Below, piece by piece: positions 25,547 to 33,828 of a stretch of 64,000 bases of DNA. Position numbers and translations under genes: made by a program. The stretch lies in contig NZ_QUIN01000001.1 of assembly GCF_003480255.1 (NCBI RefSeq), positions 62,001-126,000 of the forward strand. Reading direction: 5' to 3'. Origin of the DNA: Erysipelatoclostridium sp. AM42-17 (GTDB lineage: Bacteria; Bacillota_I; Bacilli_A; Erysipelotrichales; Coprobacillaceae). A model generated the notes under the pieces. That model did not search any database, was not told the origin of the DNA, and saw only the letters and a list, made by a program, of their open reading frames with translations. The first letter of the stretch is position 1; each line of letters opens with the position of its first letter.

Positions 25547-26536
25547 TAAAAAATGATTTTGTAAGAATTCTTTAAAACGATTTATTTGTTGTTGATTACC
25601 AGATATTTGAATTTGTCCACCAAAACCAATAATCCATGAATAAAAAGTGCTATTGATAATATGATTAACTTGCACACGATATAATTGATTGTTGATTTGA
25701 GTAGGGTGAATGTTTTTACCAAATTTATCAATCATATTTGAATAAACAGCAGGAGTAAAATCTAATTCTATCGGTTCTAAATGTCCTTCTCCATACATAT
25801 AAGACATATGATTTATTTTTTCTTGGAAAGATTGTAGTTGAAAAGCATTGAATGAAACTGTGCTGTCTTTGACTATTTCTACATTTTTAACATAATCTAA
25901 TCGATATTGAATGCAGTCATTGGGATTTTTAGCGCCTTGACAAAGTAAATAATATTCATTATTAGAGAAAATAGTATCAATTGGAGCGAGTTCGGTTTCT
26001 TTAAAAGGTTGTGCTGTATTTAAAGAAGGTTTGCAATATTGAAAACGTATCTTCTTTTTTTCGTGTATTGCTTTAACTATCATTTCTAATTCATTGTAGA
26101 AAACACTAGCATCTTCGTTTTTAACGACGTGTAAATTTAAGTTTTTACGAAAATAGGCTTGATAGTGAATACTGAACATATCTTGTATTCTTTTTTGATA
26201 ATTTTCTTTAGTTTGTAAAGTGAAAAAATGAGAACTGTATACTAAATCTAAGATGGCCTTTGCTTCCATGATATCTAAACTTGTATTAACATAGTAAAAG
26301 TAAATATTTCTTCCTTCTTTATAAGAGACAATCACATCATCATGATAATATTGGTTATAGTTTTCTACAAATTTTTTGATGATCCGATAATCAATTTGAA
26401 AATCTTGGTCTAACTCATATATCTTTTCTTGAATATCTTTGACAGTTAAGGGGTGTTTTTCATCACTATATTTAATAATAATGTCAATAACTGCAATAAA
26501 TTTAATATAAGAATCACTATTTTTATTTCTTTGCAT
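25538..26536 (-). CDS. WYL domain transcriptional regulator
   Basis: 332 residues: an N-terminal winged helix (PLTVKDIQEKIYELDQDFQ, then IDYRIIKKFVENY), then a WYL domain with EKKKIRFQYCKPS, ETELAPIDTIFSNNEYYLLC and CIQYRLDYVKNVEIV, and the C-terminal extension ending IQISGNQQQINRFKEFL. WYL proteins sense a ligand (often a nucleotide or nucleic acid) and frequently regulate defence or DNA-repair genes. It is divergent from the PIN-like nuclease gene, and a palindrome stands between them. SD AAAGGAGGACAAGCA precedes the ATG. Confidence 0.88.
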   Translation of the reverse strand: MQRNKNSDSYIKFIAVIDIIIKYSDEKHPLTVKDIQEKIYELDQDFQIDYRIIKKFVENYNQYYHDDVIVSYKEGRNIYFYYVNTSLDIMEAKAILDLVYSSHFFTLQTKENYQKRIQDMFSIHYQAYFRKNLNLHVVKNEDASVFYNELEMIVKAIHEKKKIRFQYCKPSLNTAQPFKETELAPIDTIFSNNEYYLLCQGAKNPNDCIQYRLDYVKNVEIVKDSTVSFNAFQLQSFQEKINHMSYMYGEGHLEPIELDFTPAVYSNMIDKFGKNIHPTQINNQLYRVQVNHIINSTFYSWIIGFGGQIQISGNQQQINRFKEFLQNHFLNE

Positions 26537-26587
26537 TGCTTGTCCTCCTTTTTCTTTATACTACAATACTAAGAAATAAAAAACAAT

Positions 26588-26613
26588 AATACCACCTTAT
26601 ATAAGATGGTATT
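26588..26613. promoter_or_regulatory. Near-perfect palindrome in a divergent promoter region
   Basis: AATACCA and TGGTATT flank a CTTATATAAG core, with one mismatch pair. It lies between the WYL regulator and PIN-like gene starts and matches 20 of 24 bases of the palindrome at 4748-4771. A shared operator is possible. Confidence 0.5.
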
Positions 26614-26661
26614 GAAATGAGGGGATGAATATAATGATGTTGAAACAAAGGAGGAATAACA

Positions 26662-27546
26662 ATGATATTTAAACGATTGATTAAACGATTTCAACATCGT
26701 CATATAAAAGAAATTATTTTAGTAGATAGTGAAAATGTGGGATATGAAATAGCAAAAAACATTCCTAAAACAACTTTAGTTTATATGTTTGTAAGTGATA
26801 TTTATGTAAAAGATAAACTTATTGAATATACTCAATACAAAAATATAAAAATCATTGATATTTCTTCTATTAGAAGTCGTTTTTATACGAAGAATGCTAT
26901 GGATTTTTGTTTAATGGCTAAATTGACAGAAACTGTTACTTGCTTTTCTAACAAAGTAAAAATTGTTGTATGTTCAAAAGATAAGGGCTATGATCCAGGT
27001 ATCTATTTTTTAAAAGAACGTTATCAAGATATGGCTATTTTAAGATATCCAGGTTCGCTTTATTTTTATTATTGTGATTTAAACGCTGATTTAGTAAAAA
27101 TATTACAAAATACAACACATGAAGTGAGGGAACTTGTTTCTAGAAACAGTAATATGGAAACCCTCAAGATGCTTTTGCCTAAATCGCAAAGAAAAATATT
27201 TATTATAGAAGAATATACGAATCTTGTTGGTATGGTTAAAACCTATGTTGAATTAGATGTTTATACAATGCAATATGAAGTGCATTATTCAGGTAATCTT
27301 GTTTTGTCGACGAAGAGTAGGGACGAAGCATTTGAAGGTTTTTATCATTATCAAGAAAAATTACACCATATCTATGATAAATATCAAACGCATGAAAAAT
27401 TTAAAAAATCTAATGAATTACAAATAAGACAATATATTGAAGAAGCTGATTTAAAGAAGTTACCGTTAGAACAATGTTTAATTAAACAATTAGGTGCAAC
27501 TATAGGTCACCAAAAGTATGTGCAGTATAATCAAATAAGATGTTAA
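26662..27546 (+). CDS. PIN/NYN-like domain protein
   Basis: 294 residues. Residues about 18-155 look like a PIN-like nuclease of the NYN type: IILVDSENVGYEI (first Asp pair), NAMDFCLMAKLTE (middle Asp), and KIVVCSKDKGYDPGIYFL (late Asp in SKDKGYD). The C-terminal 140 residues are unrecognised, with an IEEYTNLVGMVKTYVELDVY strand region. Such proteins are usually metal-dependent ribonucleases. AAAGGAGGAATAACA is the SD. It is divergent from the WYL regulator and may be controlled by it. Confidence 0.7.
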   Translation: MIFKRLIKRFQHRHIKEIILVDSENVGYEIAKNIPKTTLVYMFVSDIYVKDKLIEYTQYKNIKIIDISSIRSRFYTKNAMDFCLMAKLTETVTCFSNKVKIVVCSKDKGYDPGIYFLKERYQDMAILRYPGSLYFYYCDLNADLVKILQNTTHEVRELVSRNSNMETLKMLLPKSQRKIFIIEEYTNLVGMVKTYVELDVYTMQYEVHYSGNLVLSTKSRDEAFEGFYHYQEKLHHIYDKYQTHEKFKKSNELQIRQYIEEADLKKLPLEQCLIKQLGATIGHQKYVQYNQIRC

Positions 27547-27547
27547 A

Positions 27548-27569
27548 AAAGCAGGAATTAACCTGCTTT
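27548..27569. terminator. Bidirectional terminator
   Basis: AAAGCAGG (27548-27555) and CCTGCTTT (27562-27569) between convergent genes; the permease stop codon is in the loop. Confidence 0.75.
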
Positions 27570-28964
27570 GTCTTTCTTTTCTTTTGGTAATATCCAACTT
27601 AATACCAATGATACAACAAAGACCCCAGCAACAGCATTACCATTAAAGATATCACCGATTTCATGAGGAAATGCTGAAAAGAAGTTACCAGATGTTTGTG
27701 TTAATCCAACACCAATACAAAAGGCAAGAGAAATAATAATCATAGTGCGATCATCAAATTCAAGTGCTTTTAACATTTTAATTCCTTCAAACATAATTGA
27801 TCCAAACATCATTACAGTACAACCACCCAATACTGCTTGTGGTAGCGAATTAAAGAAGGCACCTAATGGTGGGAAAAGAGATGCTAAAATTAAAATAAGC
27901 GCACCCATTAAAATTGTAAAACGATTGATAACACCGGTCATTGTTACTAAACCTACATTTTGACTGAATGATGTTAAGGGAATACAGCCAAAACATCCAG
28001 AAATCGTGCTTGAAAAACCATCAACAGCTAAAGAACCTTGTAGTTCTTCCGTTTTAATATCACGATTTAAGGCACCCGTACAAACGGCAGTTGTTGCACC
28101 CGTTGTTTCGGCTGCTGAAACTAAAAAAACAATGGCAATAGTTAAAAAGGCACCTAAATTAAATACTGGTGGGTGTTTTGTAAAGAAAGCCAGCTTAGGA
28201 ATACTAAAATAACCAACTTGAGATATTGTTTTATTGATATTACTAAAATTAATAAGTGGAGCAATATTCATAACTGTAAAAATAATTGATAAAATATAAC
28301 CACTTACTAAACCAACTAAGATGTTTAAATTTTTATATACACCTTTTAATTTATATCTTGAAATAAGACATACAATCATTGTAAAAAAACCAATGACAAT
28401 ATGATACCAAGCCCCAAAATCTTTAGCACCATTACCACCACCCCAGGAATTCATACCAACAGATAGTAATGATAAACCGATTGCTACAACAACACATCCT
28501 GAAACAACTGGAGTTAAAAATCTTTTCCAGTATTTGGCGCTAAGACCTACGAAGCCTTCAAAGATACCACCTAAGATAACGGCACCAATCATTCCTTCAT
28601 AACCTAATTTAGAGTTTGTGCAAATAACAAGCAGACTACCTAAAAAAGTAAAACTTACTCCCATAACAATAGGAAGTTTAGATCCAATTTTCCAAACTGG
28701 ATAAAGTTGCATAATTGTACCAATTCCAGCGACAAACATGGCGCATTGTAAAATTTGGGTGATTTCTGCACCTGTTAAATGTTGTCCGGTATTTCTTGTG
28801 ATGGCTGCGCCACAAACAATTAATACAGGAGCTAAGTTTGAAACAAACATGGCTAAAACATGTTGTAACCCAAAAGGAATAGCTTTGCTTAAAGGAACTT
28901 TACCATTTAGCTTATAAATATTTTCTACGTGAGTAGAAGTAATCATTGTTTCTTTATTTTCCAT
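27558..28964 (-). CDS. Uracil-xanthine (NCS2) permease, first copy
   Basis: 468 residues of the nucleobase:cation symporter-2 family, with about fourteen membrane segments. Signs: FGLQHVLAMFVSNLAPVLIV near the start, AAETTGATTAVCTGALNRD holding the family glutamate, and SFSQNVGLVTMTGVINRF. These proteins import xanthine, urate or uracil with protons. It is 45-50 percent alike by eye to the second copy at 46709, which sits inside the hydroxylase operon. TAAGGAGAGAAT precedes the ATG and a TATAAT box lies close upstream. No purine riboswitch is visible in the 63-base leader. Confidence 0.92.
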   Translation of the reverse strand: MENKETMITSTHVENIYKLNGKVPLSKAIPFGLQHVLAMFVSNLAPVLIVCGAAITRNTGQHLTGAEITQILQCAMFVAGIGTIMQLYPVWKIGSKLPIVMGVSFTFLGSLLVICTNSKLGYEGMIGAVILGGIFEGFVGLSAKYWKRFLTPVVSGCVVVAIGLSLLSVGMNSWGGGNGAKDFGAWYHIVIGFFTMIVCLISRYKLKGVYKNLNILVGLVSGYILSIIFTVMNIAPLINFSNINKTISQVGYFSIPKLAFFTKHPPVFNLGAFLTIAIVFLVSAAETTGATTAVCTGALNRDIKTEELQGSLAVDGFSSTISGCFGCIPLTSFSQNVGLVTMTGVINRFTILMGALILILASLFPPLGAFFNSLPQAVLGGCTVMMFGSIMFEGIKMLKALEFDDRTMIIISLAFCIGVGLTQTSGNFFSAFPHEIGDIFNGNAVAGVFVVSLVLSWILPKEKKDKAG

Positions 28965-29027
28965 ATTCTCTCCTTATCGATAGGATTATAGCATACTTTT
29001 ATTTTATAAATAAAGAAGATTATTTCG

Positions 29028-29675
29028 TCATTTGATATGATAGTCTAAGCCATCAAAACTTAAAATGGAAAAGTGTAGATAATAATGGATATAAATGATT
29101 TTCTTCTTTTTGTTTTTTAAAGTTAACTGATATTGATTAGTATCAATAATTTTATATGATTCTATTTTACCTAATAATTTTTCAACGATTTTAAGGTAGT
29201 CCTGTAAATTATCTTGTTTAGCTAATAGATAATCTACTTTGTTATCGAATATATAATGAAAATAGGGTGTTTTCTTTTGATAAATAAAGTAATCCGAGGT
29301 ATCAATAAGGTCATAATCTTTATTTTTCAATACAATACAATTTACGTAGGACTTTGTAAAATATAGATAATTTGTTTGTTTAAATTGTATATAGAAAAAA
29401 CCAGAAAGAATAATAGATATAATAAGACTTGAACAAAGAATTCGAGTATAGTGTTTTTTTACAAAAGGGAAAAGATAACTTAGGATAATAACAAAATAAA
29501 AGATGAAGACATTAAAATTGAAGATTGTTAGATAATGCCTTTTGTAAAAGGCGTAAATAAAAAAAGGCAAATAAACAATAAGAATAATATTGCCGTATTT
29601 ATCATGAAGATAACAATATAAATCATCAAAAATGCTTCTTCTAAAAACCCATCTTCTTCTATATCTGTCTTTCAT
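29028..29675 (-). CDS. Small membrane protein of unknown function
   Basis: 215 residues from ATG 29675; the longer frame starting at 29696 would place the SD (AAGGAGGG) inside the coding part. The N-terminus is strongly basic (MKDRYRRRWVFRR). Three hydrophobic segments follow: IILIVYLPFFIYAFY, FIFYFVIILSYLF and ILCSSLIISIILSGFFY. A polar, tyrosine-rich domain of about 120 residues forms the rest. I recognise no family. It lies downstream of thiC on the same strand, and an inverted repeat covers its SD. Confidence 0.6.
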   Translation of the reverse strand: MKDRYRRRWVFRRSIFDDLYCYLHDKYGNIILIVYLPFFIYAFYKRHYLTIFNFNVFIFYFVIILSYLFPFVKKHYTRILCSSLIISIILSGFFYIQFKQTNYLYFTKSYVNCIVLKNKDYDLIDTSDYFIYQKKTPYFHYIFDNKVDYLLAKQDNLQDYLKIVEKLLGKIESYKIIDTNQYQLTLKNKKKKIIYIHYYLHFSILSFDGLDYHIK

Positions 29676-29679
29676 AAAA

Positions 29680-29723
29680 ACACCCTCCTTAATCAAATTT
29701 TATAATGATTATAAAGAGGGTGT
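29680..29723 (-). promoter_or_regulatory. Inverted repeat covering the SD of the small membrane protein
   Basis: On the minus strand ACACCCTC (29723-29716) pairs with GAGGGTGT (29687-29680), which overlaps the SD; five T and the ATG follow. An inner TTTATAAT/ATTATAAA hairpin fills the loop. It may serve as the thiC terminator or hide the SD in read-through RNA. Confidence 0.45.
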
Positions 29724-29735
29724 CAATGTCATGAG

Positions 29736-31046
29736 TTATAGTATATCAATGTAATCGCCAGCTAAAGCTTTGTTGATACTGCGTACGGCACAAAATTTAC
29801 CACACATACTGCATGTATCACTGTGGTCTTCTTCTGGTAAACGACTATCTCGAATTGCTTTAGCGGTTTGTGGATCCAAAGCGCAGGCAAACTGTGCATT
29901 CCAGTCTAATTTTTGACGAGCAGTTGCCATTTTATCATCTTGATCTCTGGCTCCAGGAATCCCTTTAGCAATATCAGCTGCATGTGCTGCAATTTTTGAA
30001 GCAATGATTCCTTGTTTTGTGTCTTCAAGATTTGGCAAGGCTAGATGTTCGGCAGGAGTGACATAACATAAAAAGGCTGCACCACTCATTGCTGCTACTG
30101 CACCACCAATGGCTGCTGTAATATGATCATAGCCAGGAGCAATATCAGTAACAAGTGGTCCTAAAACATAGAAAGGTGCTCCCATACAAATGGTTTGTTG
30201 AATTTTCATGTTTGCAGCAATTTGATCTAATGGCATATGTCCTGGACCTTCAACCATGACTTGTACGTTATGATCCCAAGCTCTTTTTGTTAGTTCTCCT
30301 AAACGAACAAGTTCTTCTATTTGACATACATCACTGGCATCAGCTAAGCAACCTGGACGGCAAGCATCGCCCAAAGATATTGTAACATCATATTCTTCAC
30401 AAATATCAAGAATTTCATCATAGTATTCATAAAAAGGATTCTCATTTCCTGTCATTGACATCCAAGCAAAAACAAGACTGCCTCCACGAGAAACAATATT
30501 CATTTTTCTTTTATGCTTTTTAATTTGTTCGATTGTTTTTTTAGTAATTCCACAATGAACAGTAACAAAGTCTACGCCATCTTGAGCATGCAAACGAATA
30601 ACATCAATGAAATCTTTTGCTGTTAAAGTAGCTAAATCTCTTTGATAATGAATAACGCTATCATAAACTGGAACAGTACCAATCATAGCTGGGCATTCAT
30701 TAACTAGTTTTTGTCTGAATGGTTGTGTATTTCCATGACTTGATAAATCCATGATGGCTTCTGCTCCCATATTAACGGCACTCATTACTTTTTCCATTTC
30801 AAGATCATAATCTTTACAATCTTTTGATATTCCTAAGTTAACATTAATTTTAGTTTTTAACATACTACCAATCCCTTCTGGATTAAGGCAATGATGCTTT
30901 TTATTGGCTGGAATGGCAATTTTTCCTTCAGAGACAAGTTGCATAATTTGTTCAACAGGTCTTTTTTCTTTTTTTGCGACAGCTTCTATTTCTGGAGTGA
31001 TTATTCCTTTTCTCGCAGCATCCATTTGGGTTGTATATTTTTCCAT
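29736..31046 (-). CDS. thiC: Phosphomethylpyrimidine synthase
   Basis: 436 residues from ATG 31046 (SD GGAGGATAAA); an upstream extension would run through the riboswitch and is rejected. ThiC is the radical-SAM enzyme that converts aminoimidazole ribotide to the thiamine pyrimidine. Signs: [52 protein letters not shown] and [17 protein letters not shown]. The C-terminal iron-sulfur motif is CSMCGKFC, one residue shorter than the CSMCGPKFC of the long enzymes, as in other short anaerobe-type ThiC proteins. Control is by the TPP riboswitch directly upstream. No other thiamine gene is in the window. Confidence 0.95.
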   Translation of the reverse strand: MEKYTTQMDAARKGIITPEIEAVAKKEKRPVEQIMQLVSEGKIAIPANKKHHCLNPEGIGSMLKTKINVNLGISKDCKDYDLEMEKVMSAVNMGAEAIMDLSSHGNTQPFRQKLVNECPAMIGTVPVYDSVIHYQRDLATLTAKDFIDVIRLHAQDGVDFVTVHCGITKKTIEQIKKHKRKMNIVSRGGSLVFAWMSMTGNENPFYEYYDEILDICEEYDVTISLGDACRPGCLADASDVCQIEELVRLGELTKRAWDHNVQVMVEGPGHMPLDQIAANMKIQQTICMGAPFYVLGPLVTDIAPGYDHITAAIGGAVAAMSGAAFLCYVTPAEHLALPNLEDTKQGIIASKIAAHAADIAKGIPGARDQDDKMATARQKLDWNAQFACALDPQTAKAIRDSRLPEEDHSDTCSMCGKFCAVRSINKALAGDYIDIL

Positions 31047-31070
31047 TTTATCCTCCTTCTTCATGTAAAC

Positions 31071-31205
31071 AAAAAGCAAGGCTACCAAAAGATAACCTTG
31101 CAAAACATTTTTGTTTGATCCCTCCGTTGGCATTATCCAAATCAGGTTATGGGTCGAAGTGAGATTACACTTCCTCTCAGCTAACATCTCGTTGGCTCCC
31201 CCTTG
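31071..31205 (-). ncRNA. TPP (THI-box) riboswitch with terminator
   Basis: Read on the minus strand from 31205 it has the thi-box core: GGGGAGCC, then GCTGAGAGGA, then GACCC, ACCTGAT, GGATAATGCCAACG and GAGGGA, ending near 31119. A terminator follows: GCAAGG (31101-31096) with CCTTGC (31081-31076) and five T. The thiC SD lies just after, so TPP binding should stop thiC transcription. Confidence 0.95.
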
Positions 31206-31361
31206 ATATTTACATGTTTTCTATATTTTATCATGTGTTCTTTGGTTAATCAATTTATTATCGATGATATTATTTTTTTGTTATGGAAATACCTATTATT
31301 AACAAAAAGAAACGGTTTACATTTTAGCTTTTTAAAGATAAAATTATAATGGTGATGTGGA

Positions 31362-32333
31362 ATGGAATTTGAAGAATTGTTTACGAAATTAAAGATGGAT
31401 CCTAAACACTTAATTGAGACATTAGTGTGTGCAAAAGATCAAAGCGTTATTCTTTTTAAGAATACAAAAAGTGAAATTATTTATGTTAATGAACAGTTTT
31501 ATAAAAAACACCCTCAATTTACTGATTGTCGAGATGATGTTATTGGAAAAACTGATTTTGATTTATTTCCTGGATCGGATCATGCAAAACAAGCATATGA
31601 AGACGAACAAAAAGTCATGCAAACAGGAAAGTCAATTAATTTAATTGAGACTGAGGGTAAAGATAGTCAAGGTAGAACAATGATTGCTCATACTAGAAAA
31701 TATCCTTTAAAGGACGCTAATGGAAAAGTGGTAGGGGTTTTTGTTATTACCGAAGATATGACAAGTGATGTTGCTACTCTTAGAGAAAATCAGGAAAAAG
31801 CAAAGATTTTAACACAACTTAATATTGAGTTATCTCAAGAAAATGCAACGGACACTTTAAGTAAATTATATAATCGTCGTTTTATTCATGCTGAACTTGA
31901 TCGTTTACAAGATGAATATGTCTCAAAAGGAACGCCATATTCTCTTATTTTAATGGATTTAGATCATTTTAAAAGTATTAATGATACATATGGACATAGT
32001 ATAGGTGATGAAGTCATCCGCTATATAGGAAGTGTTTTAAATAATATTAAAAGACAGCGTTATCCTTCAATGGAAGGATGTCGTTATGGTGGTGATGAAT
32101 TTTTAGTTATTCTACCTGCTTATGAAAAAGCAGGGGCTGTATCTATTGCTAAAGATATAAAAGAAGCGTTCGATAATTCGAAATTACATGTTGGAAAATT
32201 AAATCAAAAAATATCTGTTAGTATGGGTGTAGCGGGAATTAAAGATGATGAAACGATAGAAGTGGTATTGAATCGTTGTGATCAGCGCTTATATCACGCT
32301 AAAAACTCAGGAAGAAACCAAATAGGAGTATAA
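31362..32333 (+). CDS. PAS-GGDEF diguanylate cyclase
   Basis: 323 residues. A PAS domain fills about 20-140 (SVILFKNTKSEIIYVNEQFY, IGKTDFDLFPGSDHA, GKVVGVFVITEDMT), a short coiled link follows, then a GGDEF domain (ATDTLSKLYNRRF, SLILMDLDHFKSINDTYGH, and the active site CRYGGDEFLVIL). It should make cyclic di-GMP from GTP under control of a PAS signal. The product-inhibition RxxD site normally just before GGDEF is not seen. It is cytoplasmic, with no membrane segment. The ROK gene starts two bases after its stop, so the two are probably co-transcribed. Confidence 0.92.
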   Translation: MEFEELFTKLKMDPKHLIETLVCAKDQSVILFKNTKSEIIYVNEQFYKKHPQFTDCRDDVIGKTDFDLFPGSDHAKQAYEDEQKVMQTGKSINLIETEGKDSQGRTMIAHTRKYPLKDANGKVVGVFVITEDMTSDVATLRENQEKAKILTQLNIELSQENATDTLSKLYNRRFIHAELDRLQDEYVSKGTPYSLILMDLDHFKSINDTYGHSIGDEVIRYIGSVLNNIKRQRYPSMEGCRYGGDEFLVILPAYEKAGAVSIAKDIKEAFDNSKLHVGKLNQKISVSMGVAGIKDDETIEVVLNRCDQRLYHAKNSGRNQIGV

Positions 32334-32335
32334 AA

Positions 32336-33226
32336 ATGAATTATTTAGTCTTAGATGTTGGGGGTAGTTCAATCAAATATGCCCTGATAGATGAAAAATT
32401 GAATATTAAAAATAAAAACAGTGTGCCTACACCAATGGATACACTTGATCATTTTATTGAAACAATTGGTCAAATATATGACCAATACAAAGATCAAATA
32501 AAAGGAATGGCGTTAAGTATGCCTGGTGTTATTGATCCTCAAAGAGGTTATCAATATACAGGGGGTTCTTTACGATATATTGATAAATTAGAGACAGTTA
32601 AAGTTTTACAAAAAAGATGTCCTATTCAAATAACAATTGGAAATGATGCAAAATGTGCTGCTAATGCAGAAATTGGTTATGGTAATTTGCAAGATATTCA
32701 AGATGGTGCAGTTGTTATTTTAGGTACAGGAATAGGTGGTTGTTTAATTAAAGATCATCAAGTTCATACTGGACGCCATTTTAGTGCAGGAGAGTTTTCG
32801 TTTATCAAGACGAATGCAACTGATCCTTTAACATGGAATTGGGCTTGGTCTACACGTAATGGCATTCAAGGACTGTTAGAAAGAGTACAGGAGAGTTTAC
32901 ATACTGATGAACATTTAACAGGTATTGAAATTTTTGAAAAAGCAAACCAAGGCGATGAAAAGGTCATTGCTGGTATTGATGCTTTTGCAAAAGAAGTAGC
33001 TACACAAATTTATAATGTGCATATTATTTTCGATTGTGAGAAAGTAGCGATTGGTGGCGGAATTAGTGCACAACCATTACTCATTGATTTGATTCAAAAA
33101 AATTTAAATAATATTTTTGACCATTTAGGATTTGATATTGCGCGTCCTGAAATTGTTCCATGTCATTTTAGAAATGATGCTAATTTAATAGGTGCTTTAT
33201 ATCAACATCTACAAACATTTAAATAA
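32336..33226 (+). CDS. ROK family sugar kinase
   Basis: 296 residues with the ROK/hexokinase fold: LVLDVGGSSIKYALID (phosphate 1), MALSMPGVIDPQRG, IGNDAKCAANAEIGYGN with the catalytic Asp, and VVILGTGIGGCLIKD. The cysteine-rich zinc motif of many ROK proteins is missing, as in the shorter BglK-like branch. A role as glucokinase or beta-glucoside kinase is plausible but not fixed by the sequence. It is coupled to the GGDEF gene. A terminator overlaps its stop. Confidence 0.88.
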   Translation: MNYLVLDVGGSSIKYALIDEKLNIKNKNSVPTPMDTLDHFIETIGQIYDQYKDQIKGMALSMPGVIDPQRGYQYTGGSLRYIDKLETVKVLQKRCPIQITIGNDAKCAANAEIGYGNLQDIQDGAVVILGTGIGGCLIKDHQVHTGRHFSAGEFSFIKTNATDPLTWNWAWSTRNGIQGLLERVQESLHTDEHLTGIEIFEKANQGDEKVIAGIDAFAKEVATQIYNVHIIFDCEKVAIGGGISAQPLLIDLIQKNLNNIFDHLGFDIARPEIVPCHFRNDANLIGALYQHLQTFK

Positions 33227-33249
33227 ATGACTCTGTGAGTCATTTTTCT
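33225..33249 (+). terminator. Rho-independent terminator
   Basis: AAATGACTC (33225-33233), loop TGT, GAGTCATTT (33237-33245) and T-run. Confidence 0.85.
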
Positions 33250-33302
33250 TTATAATATTTTTTAATTGGTTTTAAATAATGAATGAAAGGGAAAGAGTAA
33301 CC

Positions 33303-33725
33303 ATGATATGTCAAGCAACGATGGATGATTTAGATGAGATTTATCATCTTATCTGTTTATTAGAAAATAAAAAAATGAATAAAGAACATTTTAAAAAATG
33401 TTATCAAGAAGGACTGGAAAATAGTGATGTACTCTTCTTGGTTGAAAAAAATGAAAAAATAGAAGGATTTATAAGTTTTTATATTCATCATTATCTCCAT
33501 CATCATCATGATACTGGAGAAATTGTTGAACTAGTTGTTTTACCTGATCAAAGGAATAAAAAAATAGGACATCATTTAATTGAAGCCATTATTCAATATG
33601 CAAAAAGTAGAAATCTTGAACAAATTGATTTATCAACTTCAACATATCGTCATGATGCACATCGTTTTTATGAGAACCATCATTTTGAAAAATCACATTA
33701 TAACTATACATTAGATATTAAATAG
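33303..33725 (+). CDS. GNAT N-acetyltransferase
   Basis: About 140 residues from ATG 33303, which AAAGGGAAAGAG precedes at proper spacing; an ATG at 33279 has no SD. The GNAT core is complete: CQATMDDLDEIYHLICLLE, then GEIVELVVLPDQRNKKIGHH with the acetyl-CoA loop, then STSTYRHDAHRFYENHHFEK. The pattern is close to single-domain acetyltransferases of unknown substrate. It is monocistronic between two terminators. Confidence 0.85.
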   Translation: MICQATMDDLDEIYHLICLLENKKMNKEHFKKCYQEGLENSDVLFLVEKNEKIEGFISFYIHHYLHHHHDTGEIVELVVLPDQRNKKIGHHLIEAIIQYAKSRNLEQIDLSTSTYRHDAHRFYENHHFEKSHYNYTLDIK

Positions 33726-33730
33726 ATGTA

Positions 33731-33759
33731 TTTTGTTACAGCGAAAGTAACAAAATTTT
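33731..33759 (+). terminator. Rho-independent terminator
   Basis: TTTTGTTAC (33731-33739) pairs with GTAACAAAA (33747-33755), followed by T. Confidence 0.7.
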
Positions 33760-33828
33760 ACAATGACCTGTGATATAGTATTTTTAATTTATAAAGATGG
33801 ACATAGATTATATATGGAGTGATTGAAA

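Noticed and set aside
31047..31187. N-terminal extension of ThiC
   Set aside because: It would be translated from the TPP riboswitch and terminator; the proper SD and ATG are at 31046.
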